A stretch of DNA of 14,345 nucleotides, from assembly GCA_030447145.1 (NCBI GenBank), contig JAUJLY010000028.1, positions 1-14,345 of the forward strand, in the 5' to 3' direction. Every line of letters begins with the position of its first letter. The stretch's first letter is position 1. A model generated the notes under the pieces. That model ran no database searches. It was given only the letters and a program-made list of their open reading frames with translations, and was not told where the DNA came from. Source of the stretch: Thermomicrobiales bacterium. Lineage in GTDB: Bacteria; Chloroflexota; Chloroflexia; Thermomicrobiales; UBA6265. Position numbers and translations under genes: made by a program. Positions 13,778 to 14,345 of this stretch are shown piece by piece.

Positions 13778-14345
13778 TTGAGCGCAACGCAGGCTAATAC
13801 ACGGTTGCTTCGTACTTACGTCGGCGCCGAATGGGTTACCGCTGGTGCTGCTGCCACTCACGAGGTGCGGAATCCCGCCACCGACGAGATCCTCGCTCAG
13901 GTCCCACTAAGTGGGGCGGACGATGTGGATGCTGCAGTCCAGGCCGCCGCCGCGGCTTTTCCGGCGTGGCGATCTACTCCACCCCAAGAGCGAGCCAGGT
14001 ATTTCTTCAAGCTCCGGCAACTCCTGGATGAGCGCCGCGATGAACTCGCCCGGTTGATCGTCACGGAGATGGGCAAGACGTTGGACGACGCCAAAGGCGA
14101 GGTCCAACGGGGTATCGAAAATGTTGAAACCGCTTGCGGAATCCCCTCGCTGATGATGGGGTATGGCCTCGAGGACGGAGCCGCTCGTGGGATCGACGAG
14201 GAAGTGATCTTCCAGCCACTTGGCGTCTTCGCCTCGATCACACCCTTCAATTTCCCGTTCATGATCGCGTTCTGGTTTATGCCGTATGCCGTCGCCTGTG
14301 GCAACACATTCATCCTCAAGCCCTCGGAGCAGGACCCCATGGTCC
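13778..14345 (+). CDS. mmsA: CoA-acylating methylmalonate/malonate-semialdehyde dehydrogenase, N-terminal part (partial)
   Basis: 189 codons are visible; the gene runs off the right edge. The family oxidises methylmalonate semialdehyde to propionyl-CoA, or malonate semialdehyde to acetyl-CoA, with release of CO2, using NAD+ and CoA. It ends valine, inositol, pyrimidine and beta-alanine catabolism. The start SATQANTRLLRTYVGAEWV is followed by EVRNPATDEILAQVP, EMGKTLDDAKGEVQRGIENV, and the hallmark QPLGVFASITPFNFPFM with ACGNTFILKPSEQDP (the CoA-acylating group has TPFNFP; the Lys is in the NAD-binding region). The catalytic Cys lies beyond the window. TTG at 13778 follows GGGAGG by 5 bases. 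It is divergent from the MerR-XRE-cupin regulator, which suggests control by it. Context with an aminotransferase and P1 hydrolases points to beta-amino acid breakdown. Confidence 0.88.
   Translation, partial: MSATQANTRLLRTYVGAEWVTAGAAATHEVRNPATDEILAQVPLSGADDVDAAVQAAAAAFPAWRSTPPQERARYFFKLRQLLDERRDELARLIVTEMGKTLDDAKGEVQRGIENVETACGIPSLMMGYGLEDGAARGIDEEVIFQPLGVFASITPFNFPFMIAFWFMPYAVACGNTFILKPSEQDPMV

Noticed and set aside
13445..13861. In-frame extension of the regulator by 139 codons upstream of ATG 13444.
   Set aside because: It runs through the mmsA promoter and into the mmsA coding sequence, has no domain, and a good ribosome binding site supports the shorter start.
1..14345. CRISPR arrays, tRNA genes, insertion sequences or phage genes.
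   Set aside because: No regularly spaced repeats, tRNA-like folds with a T-loop consensus, transposase or integrase motifs were seen when reading both strands.

Overview
The window looks like part of a bacterial chromosome with moderately high GC and compact gene spacing. The protein families, the gene order murJ-lepA-mazG-aspS, and the P1-family peptidases beside catabolic genes suggest a Chloroflexota bacterium, possibly of the Thermomicrobia type. That placement is inferred from general protein character, not from any search.

Region 1 (1-5408, minus strand) is a housekeeping run read right to left: murJ (lipid II flippase), lepA (elongation factor 4), mazG (a tetrapyrrole-methylase/MazG fusion that overlaps lepA by 4 bases), and the 5' end of aspS, which leaves the window at base 1. 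A pair of near-identical hairpins sits between mazG and aspS and covers the mazG stop codon.

Region 2 (5409-8673) holds rpsT on the plus strand, with a promoter, a TTG start and a clear terminator. It is followed by holA (minus, GTG start) and fabF (plus). The holA-fabF gap contains a strong candidate for 6S RNA on the minus strand. It has its own -35/-10 pair, a long closing stem, the typical 3' consensus around a small hairpin, and a T-rich end just before holA.

Region 3 (8691-14345) is an accessory catabolic locus. On the minus strand, in transcription order, it has a MerR+XRE+cupin regulator, a NylC-like P1 hydrolase with an Asn-Thr self-cleavage site, a class III (omega) aminotransferase, and a DmpA-like P1 aminopeptidase. 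Divergently on the plus strand lies the 5' part of a methylmalonate/malonate-semialdehyde dehydrogenase with a near-consensus promoter. Together these could hydrolyse amides or peptides of beta- or omega-amino acids, transaminate the released amino acid to a semialdehyde, and oxidise that to an acyl-CoA. The assembled pathway is the most interesting hypothesis here. The individual families are recognisable, but the substrate is inferred.
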